Shown here one piece after another: positions 1 through 8,835 of a stretch of 64,000 bases of DNA. The notes beneath the pieces are model-generated. The model searched no databases, was not told where the DNA came from, and worked only from the letters and a program-made list of their open reading frames with translations. Made by a program: the position numbers and the translations under genes. The stretch is from Hydrogenophaga crassostreae (GTDB lineage Bacteria; Pseudomonadota; Gammaproteobacteria; Burkholderiales; Burkholderiaceae_C): the NCBI RefSeq assembly GCF_001761385.1, contig NZ_CP017476.1, positions 434,001 through 498,000 on the forward strand. The letters run 5' to 3'. The first letter of the stretch is position 1; every line of letters begins with the position of its first letter.

Positions 1-1627
1 ATTCCAGCAGGGCGTCCAGAGCAGGGCGGGCCGCGCTGGCATTGGCGTGGTTGACGAAGCCGACCACGGCGAAGCGCGATCCGCCAGTGGCATCGACATA
101 TCCAGCGATACCGGTGACATCTTTCAGGGTGCCGGTTTTGATCCAGGCGTTGCCTCTCGCTGCGCTGTTGCTGCCGCGGGCCAGGCGCGATGCGGTGCCA
201 TTCACACCTGCCACAGAGAGCGACTCAATAAATTTGTTGCTCTGGGGGTGTCTGGCCGCGTGTCGCAGCAAATCGCCCAACCCCTGTGGTGTGATGCGTT
301 CGTTGCGGGAAAGGCCGGAGCCGTTTTCAAGCACGGGTGGCGTCGAGCGGATGCCAAACGAGGTGCGCCACCAGCGGGCAACCACTTCACGCGAGCGCTC
401 AAAGCGACCGGTCACCAACGGGGTGAAGGTACCGATGGGCGCGCTGCGGGCCTCCTGGCGGGTCGGTGGCGCGAGCCTGCCCAAGGTGAGAAACACCTGT
501 TGCGCCATCACGTTGTTGCTCCAGTGGTTCACGTCTGAAATGATGTCGGTCAGCGGGAGTGAGTAGGCCTCATGCAGCAGCCTGGCTTCTTTCGGGACGA
601 GCCCGACGCGCACGCGGCCGGTGATGGCGCCACCGCTGGCCCGCCACAAGCCTTCAAACGCGCGCTCTGCATAGCTGTCGGGTTCCTGGTACGCGACAGG
701 CCAGACCTTTTCGCCGCAACGCTGCGGGTAACGGCCTTCAAAACGGATGGTGTTGGCGTCGTCGAACCGTGCCTGCAGCGTGTCGCGCCAGTTGCCACAG
801 CCTGAGCGCGAGAGCGGCACGGTTGCATCGATGGCCAGGCGGGCCATGGGCGGCTCGCTGGTGACATACGCCACGCCAGCCTTCGGATCGGGCTGGAAGT
901 TGAGCACCACGGATTTGAAGTTCACCAGCAGCGCATCGGGGCTGGCGTTGTAGGGCCGCAGCGACTCGCCGTCGAATTCACCGGGATCGTGAGAGGGCAA
1001 ATCAAAGCTGCTGTGGTCGAGAACCATGTCGCCCAGGATCACCTGAACGCCTTTGCTGTGCAGGGCAAAAAAGGTGTCCTGTATGCGCTCAAGCACCAGT
1101 TTTGGGTCGCCGCCTCCGCGCACATAGAGGTTGCCCCGCAGCGTACCGTTGTCGATCTGGCCGTCGGTATAAAAATCGGTTCGCCAGGTGAAATCGGCGC
1201 CCAGCATATCCATGGCGGCGTAGGTGGTCACCAGCTTCATCACTGAGGCCGGGTTGACCGGCCGGTCAGCCTGGTAGCGCAGTCGATCGCTGCCCGCGCC
1301 GTTGACAGGAATCACCAGGGCTGACAAGGCACTGGCGGGCACGCCTGCGCGGGTCAGTGCGGCCAGTACGGTGGCTGGGAGCGGGGTGTCTGCGCGCGGT
1401 GCAGGCAGAGCCAGACCGGGCGACAGCGTCAGGGTAGGCCCGGCCTCTGCAGCACCTTGTACCGGTGTGCCGACGCCTTGGTTGAAGGGGTGGTTCAGGC
1501 TTTGCGCGCCGGGGGAACCCCCACTCAGGCCAAGCAGGCCCATCAGGAACCATGGTGTGATCCGGCGTGAGACCGCGCGGGCCCGAGGGGGGCGTGAAGA
1601 TGAGGGTGACGAAGCGGTGTGTGACAT
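1..1627 (-). CDS. dacB: D-alanyl-D-alanine carboxypeptidase/endopeptidase (PBP4 family), 3' end cut by window edge
   Basis: Penicillin-binding protein 4 trims or cleaves D-Ala-containing peptidoglycan cross-links in the periplasm. The reverse strand reads open from an ATG at 1627 through base 1, so the C-terminal end lies outside the window. All three active-site motifs of the class C PBPs are visible: SxxK as SVMK (S128, K131), SxN as SNN (S370-N372) and KTG (K497-G499). An N-terminal signal peptide is visible: a basic stretch, then a hydrophobic core of about 15 residues ending near residue 40. The phrase SVAGVNGT between SNN and KTG is typical of the DacB family. A CATAAT hexamer lies 8 nt before the ATG. 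It is divergent from tsaB. The family call is firm; no ORF with a stop exists because the gene runs off the edge. Confidence 0.93.
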   Translation of the reverse strand, partial: MSHTASSPSSSRPPRARAVSRRITPWFLMGLLGLSGGSPGAQSLNHPFNQGVGTPVQGAAEAGPTLTLSPGLALPAPRADTPLPATVLAALTRAGVPASALSALVIPVNGAGSDRLRYQADRPVNPASVMKLVTTYAAMDMLGADFTWRTDFYTDGQIDNGTLRGNLYVRGGGDPKLVLERIQDTFFALHSKGVQVILGDMVLDHSSFDLPSHDPGEFDGESLRPYNASPDALLVNFKSVVLNFQPDPKAGVAYVTSEPPMARLAIDATVPLSRSGCGNWRDTLQARFDDANTIRFEGRYPQRCGEKVWPVAYQEPDSYAERAFEGLWRASGGAITGRVRVGLVPKEARLLHEAYSLPLTDIISDVNHWSNNVMAQQVFLTLGRLAPPTRQEARSAPIGTFTPLVTGRFERSREVVARWWRTSFGIRSTPPVLENGSGLSRNERITPQGLGDLLRHAARHPQSNKFIESLSVAGVNGTASRLARGSNSAARGNAWIKTGTLKDVTGIAGYVDATGGSRFAVVGFVNHANASAARPALDALLE

Positions 1628-1635
1628 CTCGGATG

Positions 1636-1641
1636 ATTATG
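1636..1641 (-). promoter_or_regulatory. candidate -10 box of dacB, nearly leaderless
   Basis: The hexamer CATAAT (reverse strand) ends 8 nt before the dacB ATG. With the usual 6-7 nt from -10 to the start point, the mRNA leader would be only 1-2 nt. No convincing -35 box or Shine-Dalgarno sequence was seen. Confidence 0.4.
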
Positions 1642-1733
1642 GCGTGGGGTCAAGGCCCTTTGGGGGATGGACACGCCATGACACCCGTCCGCGCGACAAA
1701 GCGCACGGGCTGAGCATGGGTTCCCCGCGTTGC

Positions 1734-1739
1734 GATAAT
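1734..1739 (+). promoter_or_regulatory. candidate -10 box of tsaB, leaderless spacing
   Basis: GATAAT is followed by exactly 6 nt (gcccgg) and then the tsaB ATG, so transcription would be expected to start on the A of the start codon. No Shine-Dalgarno sequence precedes the ATG and the -35 region is weak. Five further genes in this window share the same 6-nt spacing. Confidence 0.5.
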
Positions 1740-1745
1740 GCCCGG

Positions 1746-2561
1746 ATGTCTTCCCCCGCCATCTCCCCCTCCCCGCCATTGCGATTGCTGGCCATTGAGA
1801 CCAGCACCGATCGCATGTCGGTGGCGGTTGGCGATGGGTCCCCTGGGGGGCTGTCTTTGAGCTACAGCGGCCCCGGCGCGGCTCAGTCATCGGCGAATTT
1901 GTTGCCCACGGTCGGGCAATTGCTGGGCGAAGCGGGGTGGTCGCTGGCGGAGCTGGCGGCGGTTGTTTTTGCACGGGGGCCAGGGTCGTTCACCGGTCTG
2001 CGCACCGCCTGCGCCGTGACGCAAGGCCTGGCCTACGGGGCGCAAGCGCAGGGGGTTGAAGGCGGGTTGCCTGTGTTGCCGGTCGACACGCTGCTGGCCC
2101 TGGCCGAAGAGGCACGCTGGCTGAGCGAGCAAGCCGGGGGGGCCGTGCCGGAGGTGATCGTGGCCATGCTCGATGCCCGTATGGGTGAGGTGTATGTGGC
2201 GGTGTATGCCGTGCGCCACCAGCGCGTGGTCAGCGAACCGCTGCAGGCGCCCCGTTTGTGTGCGCCTGCGGAGCTGGCCGCGTTTCTGCAGCCCATCCCG
2301 GGCGCCTCAGAACCCGCCGTGTTGCTGGCCGGCAATGTGTTTGACACTTACGGCGACGCGCTGATGGGTTTGCCCGGCCAGCGCCAGGCAGCCTGGCCCA
2401 CCGCGACCGCCTTGTTGCGATTGGCGCCTGCCCTGTTGCGCGAAGGGTTGGCCGTGGCTGCTCACGAGGCCATGCCGCTGTATGTGCGCGACAAAGTGGC
2501 TCAGACCACCGATGAGCGCGAGCGCTTGCGACTGGCTCAGACGGCCAGCGCGGCAGGGTGA
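1746..2561 (+). CDS. tsaB: tRNA threonylcarbamoyladenosine biosynthesis protein TsaB
   Basis: TsaB is the non-catalytic ASKHA-fold partner of TsaD in making the t6A37 modification of ANN-decoding tRNAs, in the cytoplasm. The 271-residue product has the family N-terminal strand LLAIETSTD near residues 14-22 and the motif ARGPGSFTGLR around residues 76-86. The frame is open further upstream to 1302, but that part is antisense to dacB and has no family similarity; the ATG at 1746 gives the normal length and lies 6 nt after a -10-like GATAAT. It is followed after 3 bp by rimI, a pairing common in bacteria. Family call firm. Confidence 0.93.
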   Translation: MSSPAISPSPPLRLLAIETSTDRMSVAVGDGSPGGLSLSYSGPGAAQSSANLLPTVGQLLGEAGWSLAELAAVVFARGPGSFTGLRTACAVTQGLAYGAQAQGVEGGLPVLPVDTLLALAEEARWLSEQAGGAVPEVIVAMLDARMGEVYVAVYAVRHQRVVSEPLQAPRLCAPAELAAFLQPIPGASEPAVLLAGNVFDTYGDALMGLPGQRQAAWPTATALLRLAPALLREGLAVAAHEAMPLYVRDKVAQTTDERERLRLAQTASAAG

Positions 2562-2564
2562 GCC

Positions 2565-3182
2565 ATGGCTTTGATGCCACCGAAACAACAACCGTCTGGA
2601 GATGCCGCGTCGTTGGCTGGCTGGCCAGGGTCGCCAGGGGGCGATCGCCCCACTCCGGGCGAAGCACGCCGCGTGGTGTTTGCGCCCATGCTGGAGACCG
2701 ATCTTGACGCGGTGTGTGAGGTAGAGAAAGCGGCCTACGCCCACCCGTGGTCACACAAACACTTTGCCGATTCGCTGGCTTCAGCCTATCCGGCCATTCT
2801 GTTGCTGGGAGAAGCCGGCGAGCGGGAGACTGTGTGGCCCAAGCGGGCCGACGGGCGCATCTTGCTGGGCTACATCGTGGCCATGCCCGGGGTGGGAGAA
2901 GTTCATTTGCTCAATGTGACGGTGAGTCCGGCACACCAGCGACAAGGTTGGGCGCGCTGTTTGATGGACGCACTGGTTTTCTGGGCGCGCGGGCAACGGG
3001 CCGAATGGTTGTGGCTGGAGGTGCGCGCAGGCAATGTGCCGGCGCGCCGTCTGTATGACAGCCATGGCTTTCAAGCGGTGGGACTGCGCAAGGGCTACTA
3101 TCCAGCAGGGCACTTCCAGCGCGAAGACGCGGTGGTGATGAGTCTGGCTTTGACAGCGAACGAAGAGAACAGCGATGAGTGA
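2565..3182 (+). CDS. rimI: Ribosomal-protein-alanine N-acetyltransferase RimI
   Basis: A GNAT-fold acetyltransferase expected to acetylate the N-terminal alanine of ribosomal protein S18 using acetyl-CoA. The 205-residue product carries the acetyl-CoA loop RQGWAR in motif A near residues 125-130, the strand EVRAGNVPARRLYDSHGF, and a tyrosine-rich end (GYYP) typical of RimI. The first about 40 residues are a low-complexity, Pro/Gly-rich extension compared with the roughly 150-residue E. coli protein. An internal ATG at 2688 would remove it, but the start 3 bp after tsaB suits translational coupling. The end overlaps the next gene by 8 bp. Confidence 0.9.
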   Translation: MALMPPKQQPSGDAASLAGWPGSPGGDRPTPGEARRVVFAPMLETDLDAVCEVEKAAYAHPWSHKHFADSLASAYPAILLLGEAGERETVWPKRADGRILLGYIVAMPGVGEVHLLNVTVSPAHQRQGWARCLMDALVFWARGQRAEWLWLEVRAGNVPARRLYDSHGFQAVGLRKGYYPAGHFQREDAVVMSLALTANEENSDE

Positions 3183-4047
3183 ACAAGCCCCGCAAGCGGA
3201 GCCGCCTGATACGTCTTTTGTGCCCGATCTTGATGCGCGCCAGCGTGCAATGCTGGCGGAGATGGGGGTGCGCGTGTGGGCGCCCCGGGCAGTACCGAAG
3301 GTGGTTGCCATCGACCGACCCGTTGCACCACCGCCTGCGGTTGTTCAGGCGCCAGTGGCACCACGTGAGCCCGCTGCACCTGCCAGGGCTGTGGCACCGC
3401 CGGTACCCCGACCCGCATCTGCGGTGGTCGAACCGAAAACGTCTTCACTCAAGCCCATGCCCGAAGGCATCGCAGCCATGGACTGGGCCGCTCTGGAGGC
3501 CACAGTGAGCGATTGCCAGGCGTGTGGCTTGTGCCAACGCCGCAAACATGCCGTATGGGGCACGGGCGATGTGAATGGTGACTGGCTGGTGGTCGGCGAT
3601 CCACCATCAGAAGAGGAAGACGCCCAGGGCCAACCATTTGTGGGCCCCGCGGGCGAGTTGCTCGACAACATGTTGCGTGCCGTGGGCCAGAGCCGGGAAA
3701 GGGGCGCCTACCTGACCTCGGTGGTCAAGTGCCGTCCGCCCAGCAGCGGCATACCCTCATCGGAAGAGCTCACGCAGTGCTCGGCCTACCTGGCCCGCCA
3801 GGTGGCGCTGGTGAAGCCCAAGGTCATCATTGCCATGGGGCGCTTCGCCTGTGAGGTGTTGACGCAGAGCCGCGACCATCTAGGCAGGTTGCGCGGTCGG
3901 GAGCACCTGTTTGAAGCTGTGCCGGTCATCGCGACCTACCACCCCAACGCCTTGCTTCGCACTCAGGCCGACAAAGCCAAGGCCTGGGCCGACCTGTGTC
4001 TGGCGATGGACGTGGTGGACCGTGCCACCACGCCTCAGGACTTGTAG
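3175..4047 (+). CDS. Uracil-DNA glycosylase, family 4 (Fe-S type)
   Basis: Family 4 UDGs remove uracil from DNA at the start of base excision repair and hold a [4Fe-4S] cluster. The 290-residue product shows four cysteines in cluster-ligand positions, C114 or C117/C120 at the domain start and C186 and C202 (VVKCRPP and QCSAYL), the substrate motif QGQPFVGPAG (151-160) and the YHPN motif with H256. The usual GEAPG loop reads GDPPS (141-145), a small departure. Residues 1-100 are a Pro/Ala-rich extension not found in the minimal enzyme. The start overlaps rimI by 8 bp, so the three genes probably form one operon. Confidence 0.9.
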   Translation: MSEQAPQAEPPDTSFVPDLDARQRAMLAEMGVRVWAPRAVPKVVAIDRPVAPPPAVVQAPVAPREPAAPARAVAPPVPRPASAVVEPKTSSLKPMPEGIAAMDWAALEATVSDCQACGLCQRRKHAVWGTGDVNGDWLVVGDPPSEEEDAQGQPFVGPAGELLDNMLRAVGQSRERGAYLTSVVKCRPPSSGIPSSEELTQCSAYLARQVALVKPKVIIAMGRFACEVLTQSRDHLGRLRGREHLFEAVPVIATYHPNALLRTQADKAKAWADLCLAMDVVDRATTPQDL

Positions 4048-4790
4048 CCAGGATCGTTGCGCTCCACCTTGCGCAGCAAAGCCGGCCAGGCAAGATTGGC
4101 ACCCAGTCCTGCGGTGGCCGTTTTCATAACCTGAGCCATGCCATCGAGAATGCGTGGGTCCACAGTCACCAGTTCGCCACCCGCCTGGGCATCGATCTGG
4201 ATGCGGCAGGTGTTCTCGAAGATGTACATCGAGAGAAATGCATCGGGAATGGATTTGCCCACGGTCAGCAGGCCGTGGTTGCGCAGCATCAGATAGTTGT
4301 TCATGCCCAGGTCGGCTTGCAGGCGCGGCTGTTCGTCCTCCCGCAGGGCGACACCTTCGTAGCCGTGGTAGCCCAGCGAACTGAGCACAAAAGTGGATTG
4401 CTGGCTGATCGGCAGCACGCCGCACTTTTGCGCGCTGACCGCCACACCCGCACGGCTGTGGGTATGCAGGACGCAGCCCGCGTCGTCGCGTGCGGCGTGG
4501 ATGCAGCTGTGAATGGTGAAGCCGGCGGGGTTCACCGGGAACGGTGAATCGCTCAGTTTGTTGCAGGCCTGGTCTACCTTGACCAGGCTGCTGGCCGTGA
4601 TCTCATCGAACATCAGGCCATAGGGGTTGATCAGGAAGTGGTGTTCCGGGCCGGGGATGCGGGCGCTGATGTGGGTGAAAACCAGGTCGCTCCAGCCGTA
4701 GAGCGCGACCAGCCGGTAAGCCGCAGCGAGATCAACGCGCAATTGCCATTCTTCGTCACTGACCTTGCCTTGCAGGGATGGAATGTTCAT
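4035..4790 (-). CDS. Class II aldolase/adducin family protein
   Basis: The family includes zinc-dependent fuculose- and ribulose-phosphate aldolases/epimerases and many relatives of unknown substrate. The 251-residue product has the zinc-site pattern LHTHSRAG (HxH), the helix with NHGLLTVG, and a YHGYEG segment, all as in bacterial adducin-head proteins. The substrate cannot be read from sequence. Its end overlaps the 3' end of the convergent UDG gene by 13 bp. It lies 19 bp downstream of the HD-domain gene on the same strand, so the two are probably co-transcribed; a GGAG Shine-Dalgarno precedes the ATG. Confidence 0.88.
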   Translation of the reverse strand: MNIPSLQGKVSDEEWQLRVDLAAAYRLVALYGWSDLVFTHISARIPGPEHHFLINPYGLMFDEITASSLVKVDQACNKLSDSPFPVNPAGFTIHSCIHAARDDAGCVLHTHSRAGVAVSAQKCGVLPISQQSTFVLSSLGYHGYEGVALREDEQPRLQADLGMNNYLMLRNHGLLTVGKSIPDAFLSMYIFENTCRIQIDAQAGGELVTVDPRILDGMAQVMKTATAGLGANLAWPALLRKVERNDPGYKS

Positions 4791-4809
4791 GGTGTCTCCA
4801 GATGGGCGC

Positions 4810-5403
4810 TCAGGCGGTTGCGGGTTGCAGTACCGAGGCAGATTTGTAAAGCGATTGTTTGGGGCTGGCCATCACGCGGCGCAGCATGGGTTCAAACTCG
4901 GCCAGCGGCAGCGTCTCGCCTTTGGGGTCGAAGGCCGGGTTGTCGTACAGCGCGCAAAACTCGGCAGTTCGTTCGTAGGCGGGGTGGGCTTTGAAGTTGT
5001 CGCGCAGGTGGCGGTCCATGCCGATGTGCTGGAAGAAAAAGTAGCCCTGGAAGATGGCGTGGTGTTTGACCATCCAGTGGTTCTCTTCGCTCACGAAGGG
5101 CTGCACGATGGCGGCTGCGATATCGGCGTGGTTGTAGCTGCCCAGCGTGTCGCCGATGTCGTGCAGCAAGGCACACACCACATATTCCTCATCGCGACCG
5201 TCTTTCAGCGCACGCGTGGCGGTTTGCAGGCAATGGGTGTAGCGGTCGATCGGGAAGCCGCCATAGTCGTTTTCCAGCAGGCGCAGGTGGGTGATGATGC
5301 GGTCGGGCAGCTTGCCCGCGAATTGCATGAACTCGCCGCCAATGGCCTGCCAGTCGGCGGCAGTACTGTCTTCCATGCGGGTAAAGGTGGCTCGGTGTGA
5401 CAT
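4810..5403 (-). CDS. HD-domain protein resembling PhnZ/TmpB-type di-iron oxygenases
   Basis: The 197-residue product has an HD fold with Y47, H57, H81-D82 and H92/H109/H114-H115. From memory of the PhnZ structure (Y24, E27, H34, H58, D59), the spacings Y to first H (10) and first H to HD (24) are identical here, which suggests a mixed-valence di-iron oxygenase of the PhnZ/TmpB/MIOX group, not a nucleotide phosphohydrolase. The residue matching PhnZ E27 is F50, so the substrate likely differs. The open frame extends to 6534 but that part is antisense to the dehydrogenase gene; the ATG at 5403 follows a GAGGAG ribosome-binding site. Oxygenase activity is inference. Confidence 0.8.
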   Translation of the reverse strand: MSHRATFTRMEDSTAADWQAIGGEFMQFAGKLPDRIITHLRLLENDYGGFPIDRYTHCLQTATRALKDGRDEEYVVCALLHDIGDTLGSYNHADIAAAIVQPFVSEENHWMVKHHAIFQGYFFFQHIGMDRHLRDNFKAHPAYERTAEFCALYDNPAFDPKGETLPLAEFEPMLRRVMASPKQSLYKSASVLQPATA

Positions 5404-5718
5404 TGGCGATCTCCTCGGAACGGGTGTTGAACACAGGCAATCCGGCGCTGTCGAGCGCACAGGCTGTGGGCTCATTCTGAGCCTTGAGGGCAGTCCCGAC
5501 TTGCCCATTGGTGACAGCTGGCCAGGATGCGCCGGCCGTGCTGCCCTGCCTTTGCAGCCTCCAACGCCCTTGCACACGTGGTTGGCGCCTCTGTTGCGCG
5601 GGTGTCTATGGCGGTTTTTGGTGCAAAGGTCGCGTGAAAGGCACGCTTGCCTTAAGCTGTTTGGGTCGTGCCTGCGCGTCGAGGCGCACAGGATTGCCAC
5701 CAACCGTTCACGCACGCC
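5404..5718. other. 315-bp divergent intergenic region
   Basis: This region lies between the HD-protein gene (left, reverse strand) and the aldehyde dehydrogenase gene (right, forward strand), so it must hold promoters in both directions. The ribosome-binding site GAGGAG for the HD gene is near its left end. No small gene, hairpin terminator or clear -35/-10 pair was recognised. Confidence 0.6.
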
Positions 5719-7164
5719 ATGCCATTCAACGCCTCTACCGATTCCGATACCACCGACCGCGCCACGCAAGACGCGCTGACTTTTTCGCTCGAACGCCAGC
5801 GCGCGGCCTATCGCGCCGACCCGGTGCCCACGCTGGCCCAGCGCCGTGAAGACCTGTTGGCCTTGCAGCGCTTCTTGCGCGAGAACAAAGATGCTTTGTG
5901 TGATGCCATCAGCGCCGACTACGGCCACCGGTCGAAACACGAAACCCTGCTCGCCGAGATGTTCCCGGCCATCGATGGCGTGAGCCATGTACTCAAGCAT
6001 TTGCGCGCCTGGATGAAGCCGCAGCGCCGTGGGGTGGATATGCGCAACTTCATGGGCGCCAAGAACCGCGTGATTCCGCAACCCCTGGGCGTCGTTGGTG
6101 TGATTGTTCCGTGGAACTTTCCCATCAACCTGGCCATGGTGCAGCTGACCTACATCTTCGCGGCGGGCAACCGCGCCATGGTGAAGATGAGCGAGAACTC
6201 GCGCAACCTGACAGCGTTGTTGATGGAAAAAATGCCGGGCTATTTCCCGCCGGAAAAGCTGCAGTTTTTCGCTGAAACCGGTGGTGTGGGCGTGGCGTTC
6301 TCCCAGTTGCCTTTTGACCATCTGATTTTCACCGGCTCCGGCCAGACTGGCCGCTCGGTGATGGCCGCCGCGGCGAAAAATCTCTGCCCTGTGACGCTGG
6401 AACTGGGCGGCAAGGCCCCCGCCATCGTTTGCGAAGACTTTCCGCTCAAGCTCGCCGCCGAGCGCACGCTGTTTGTGAAGTGTTTGAACGCGGGCCAGAT
6501 TTGCACCACCGTCGACCACCTCTGGTTGCCGCACGCGAGCATTGAGCCTTACGTGGCACTGGCCAAGGAAATCGTGCCGGCGCGCTACCCGAGCCTGGAT
6601 TCACCGGACTACACCTCCATCATCGACGAGCCTTCTTTCGACCGCCTGATCGCGGCCCTCGACGATGCCAAGGCGCACGGCGCGACCCTGGTGCAACTCA
6701 TTCCCGGCCCCGCATTCGACCGCGCCACGCGCAAGATCGCGCCACACATTGTGCTGGGCGCGCCGCAAGAAAGCGCGCTGTGGCAGCGCGAGATTTTTGG
6801 CCCCATCTTGCCGATTCGCGGCTACAACAAGCTGGACGATGTGATCGCCTTCATCAATGCCGGTGACCGACCGCTGGCGCTGTACCCCTTCAGTGAGAAC
6901 AAGGAAACCATCCAGCACATCCTTGACCATGTGATGTCGGGTGGCGTGTCGGTGAACGACGCGCTGTTCCATGTGGGTCAACACGATTTGCCGTTTGGCG
7001 GCGTGGGCGCTTCAGGCATGGGCCACTACCATGGCAAGGAGGGTTTTGACACCTTCTCCAAGCTGCGCCCGGTGTTCTACCAGGCGCGTTTCTCCAGCCT
7101 GAAATTCATCATGCCGCCCTACGGCAAGCTGGCCGACAAGGTGCTGGCGTTCATGACCAAGTAG
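5719..7164 (+). CDS. Aldehyde dehydrogenase, coniferyl-aldehyde dehydrogenase type
   Basis: An NAD(P)-dependent aldehyde dehydrogenase of the ALDH superfamily; the short N-terminus and absence of a long C-terminal tail match the coniferyl-aldehyde dehydrogenase (CalB) branch, which oxidises aromatic or long-chain aldehydes to acids. The 481-residue product has VPWNFPINL in the cofactor domain, general-base E228 in TLELGGKAPA and the catalytic cysteine C262 in AGQICTT. The ATG at 5719 was chosen over the longer open frame because it gives the family's normal N-terminus. The GMC oxidoreductase gene begins 19 bp downstream, so an alcohol-to-aldehyde-to-acid pathway is likely; the actual substrate is unknown. 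Confidence 0.88.
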   Translation: MPFNASTDSDTTDRATQDALTFSLERQRAAYRADPVPTLAQRREDLLALQRFLRENKDALCDAISADYGHRSKHETLLAEMFPAIDGVSHVLKHLRAWMKPQRRGVDMRNFMGAKNRVIPQPLGVVGVIVPWNFPINLAMVQLTYIFAAGNRAMVKMSENSRNLTALLMEKMPGYFPPEKLQFFAETGGVGVAFSQLPFDHLIFTGSGQTGRSVMAAAAKNLCPVTLELGGKAPAIVCEDFPLKLAAERTLFVKCLNAGQICTTVDHLWLPHASIEPYVALAKEIVPARYPSLDSPDYTSIIDEPSFDRLIAALDDAKAHGATLVQLIPGPAFDRATRKIAPHIVLGAPQESALWQREIFGPILPIRGYNKLDDVIAFINAGDRPLALYPFSENKETIQHILDHVMSGGVSVNDALFHVGQHDLPFGGVGASGMGHYHGKEGFDTFSKLRPVFYQARFSSLKFIMPPYGKLADKVLAFMTK

Positions 7165-7183
7165 CCTAGCCGGTATCGCCTGA

Positions 7184-8833
7184 ATGACAACCGAAACCTA
7201 TGACTATGTGATCGTCGGCGCGGGGGCTGCGGGCTGTGTGCTGGCGGGTCGTTTGAGCGAAAACCCCGAGGTGACGGTCTGCTTGCTGGAGGCTGGCGGA
7301 CGCGATGAGAGTGTGTTGATTCATGCGCCGCTGGGTTTCGCGTTGGGTGCACCTCTGGGGCGCAACGCCTACAAGTTTCAGACTTTGCCTCAGCCCGGTC
7401 TGGATGGGCGAAAGGGCTACCAGCCGCGCGGCAAGGTGTTGGGCGGCAGCACGTCGATCAACGCGATGATGTTTGTGCGCGGTCACCGCAGCGATTACGA
7501 CGGTTGGGCCGAGCTCGGCAATGCCGGTTGGGATTACGCCAGCGTGTTGCCTTATTTCAAACGACTTGAAAACAGCGAGGCCACTGGAGCCAACGCCTAC
7601 CGGGGCGTGGGCGGGCCGCTCAACGTGATGCACTTGCCCAGTCCGAGCCCGCTCAACGAGGTGTTTTTGCGCGCCTGTGAAAGCGTGGGCATCCCGCGCT
7701 CGCCGGACTACAACGCTCTGCAGCATGAAGGCTGCTGGCCCACGCAGGTGATGCAAATCAAGGGTGAGCGCTGCAGCGCGGCCCGGGCCTACCTCACACC
7801 GAACATGGCTCGGCCCAACCTCACCGTGATCACGAACGCGGTGGTGAGTCGCGTGGCCATGGATGGCAAGGTGGCCCAGGGTGTGCATTTCACCCAGAAC
7901 AAGAGCGAGCGCTATGTGGCGGCAAAAAACGAGGTGATTTTGAGTGGTGGCGCCTATGGCTCACCGCAGCTGCTGATGCTCTCGGGTGTGGGGCCAGCCA
8001 AGGAATTGACCACGCTGGGCATACCCGTGGTGCACGATCTGCCGGGTGTGGGCCAGAACCTGCAAGACCACATCACGGCCACGCTCATCTGGCGGGCCAA
8101 AACGGCCGAAGGTACGCTGGGCATTTCCCTCAAGGGGGGCGTGGCGCTGCTCAAAGGCATGAACGAATGGCGCACCAAGCGTTCTGGCGTGATCACGTCC
8201 AACGTGGCGGAGTCGGGCGCATTTTGTCGGGTGTTGCCCGAGTCGACCCGGCCCGATGTGGAGTTCGAATTCATCGTGGGCATCGTTGACAACCACAACC
8301 GAAAGACCCACCTGGGCCATGGCTACAGCGTGCATGTGACGCTGGTGCGGCCACGAAGTCGGGGCCAGGTGAAACTGGTGAGCAAGGATCCGACGGTCTC
8401 GCTGTTGATCGACCCCGCCTTCTTCAGCGATCCGGATGACATGCCGGTCTTGGTCAAAGGGGTTCAGCGGGCGATGGAGGCCATGCAAGGGCCCGAGTTT
8501 GATGCCTACCGGGGCGAGATGGTGTACTCAGTGAGTGGCGATGATCCGGCCGGCATTGAGCGCGAAATCCGCCGCTCGGGCGACACCGAATACCACCCGG
8601 TGGGTACCTGCAAAATGGGGCCAAGCAGCGATGCGATGGCGGTGGTGGATGAGTCGCTTCGGGTGCGCGGCGTGCAGCGCCTGCGCGTGGTCGATGCGTC
8701 CATCATGCCCACGCTGGTCGGCGGCAATACCACCGCGCCCGTCATCATGATCGCCGAGAAGGCCGCAGACTTGATTGCTGGCAAGCCAGCTTTGCCGGCG
8801 CTGGATCCCGAGGCGCCGGCTTCAGGCGGATGA
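7184..8833 (+). CDS. GMC family flavoprotein oxidoreductase (choline/alcohol dehydrogenase type)
   Basis: GMC enzymes oxidise alcohols with FAD and pass electrons to quinones or oxygen. The 549-residue product starts with the FAD-binding GAGAAG (about residues 11-16) and contains GGSTSINAM of the GMC signature and the catalytic pair H471 (YHPVGTC) and N515 (VGGNTT). It lacks a signal peptide. Close relatives include BetA-like choline dehydrogenase and AlkJ-like alcohol dehydrogenases; the lack of glycine-betaine genes nearby and the upstream aldehyde dehydrogenase favour a general or aromatic alcohol. Confidence 0.9.
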   Translation: MTTETYDYVIVGAGAAGCVLAGRLSENPEVTVCLLEAGGRDESVLIHAPLGFALGAPLGRNAYKFQTLPQPGLDGRKGYQPRGKVLGGSTSINAMMFVRGHRSDYDGWAELGNAGWDYASVLPYFKRLENSEATGANAYRGVGGPLNVMHLPSPSPLNEVFLRACESVGIPRSPDYNALQHEGCWPTQVMQIKGERCSAARAYLTPNMARPNLTVITNAVVSRVAMDGKVAQGVHFTQNKSERYVAAKNEVILSGGAYGSPQLLMLSGVGPAKELTTLGIPVVHDLPGVGQNLQDHITATLIWRAKTAEGTLGISLKGGVALLKGMNEWRTKRSGVITSNVAESGAFCRVLPESTRPDVEFEFIVGIVDNHNRKTHLGHGYSVHVTLVRPRSRGQVKLVSKDPTVSLLIDPAFFSDPDDMPVLVKGVQRAMEAMQGPEFDAYRGEMVYSVSGDDPAGIEREIRRSGDTEYHPVGTCKMGPSSDAMAVVDESLRVRGVQRLRVVDASIMPTLVGGNTTAPVIMIAEKAADLIAGKPALPALDPEAPASGG

Positions 8834-8835
8834 CG

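Noticed and set aside
4810..6534. 574-residue frame joining the HD gene to sequence antisense to the aldehyde dehydrogenase
   Set aside because: Only the last 197 residues are protein-like; the ribosome-binding site and family N-terminus place the start at 5403.
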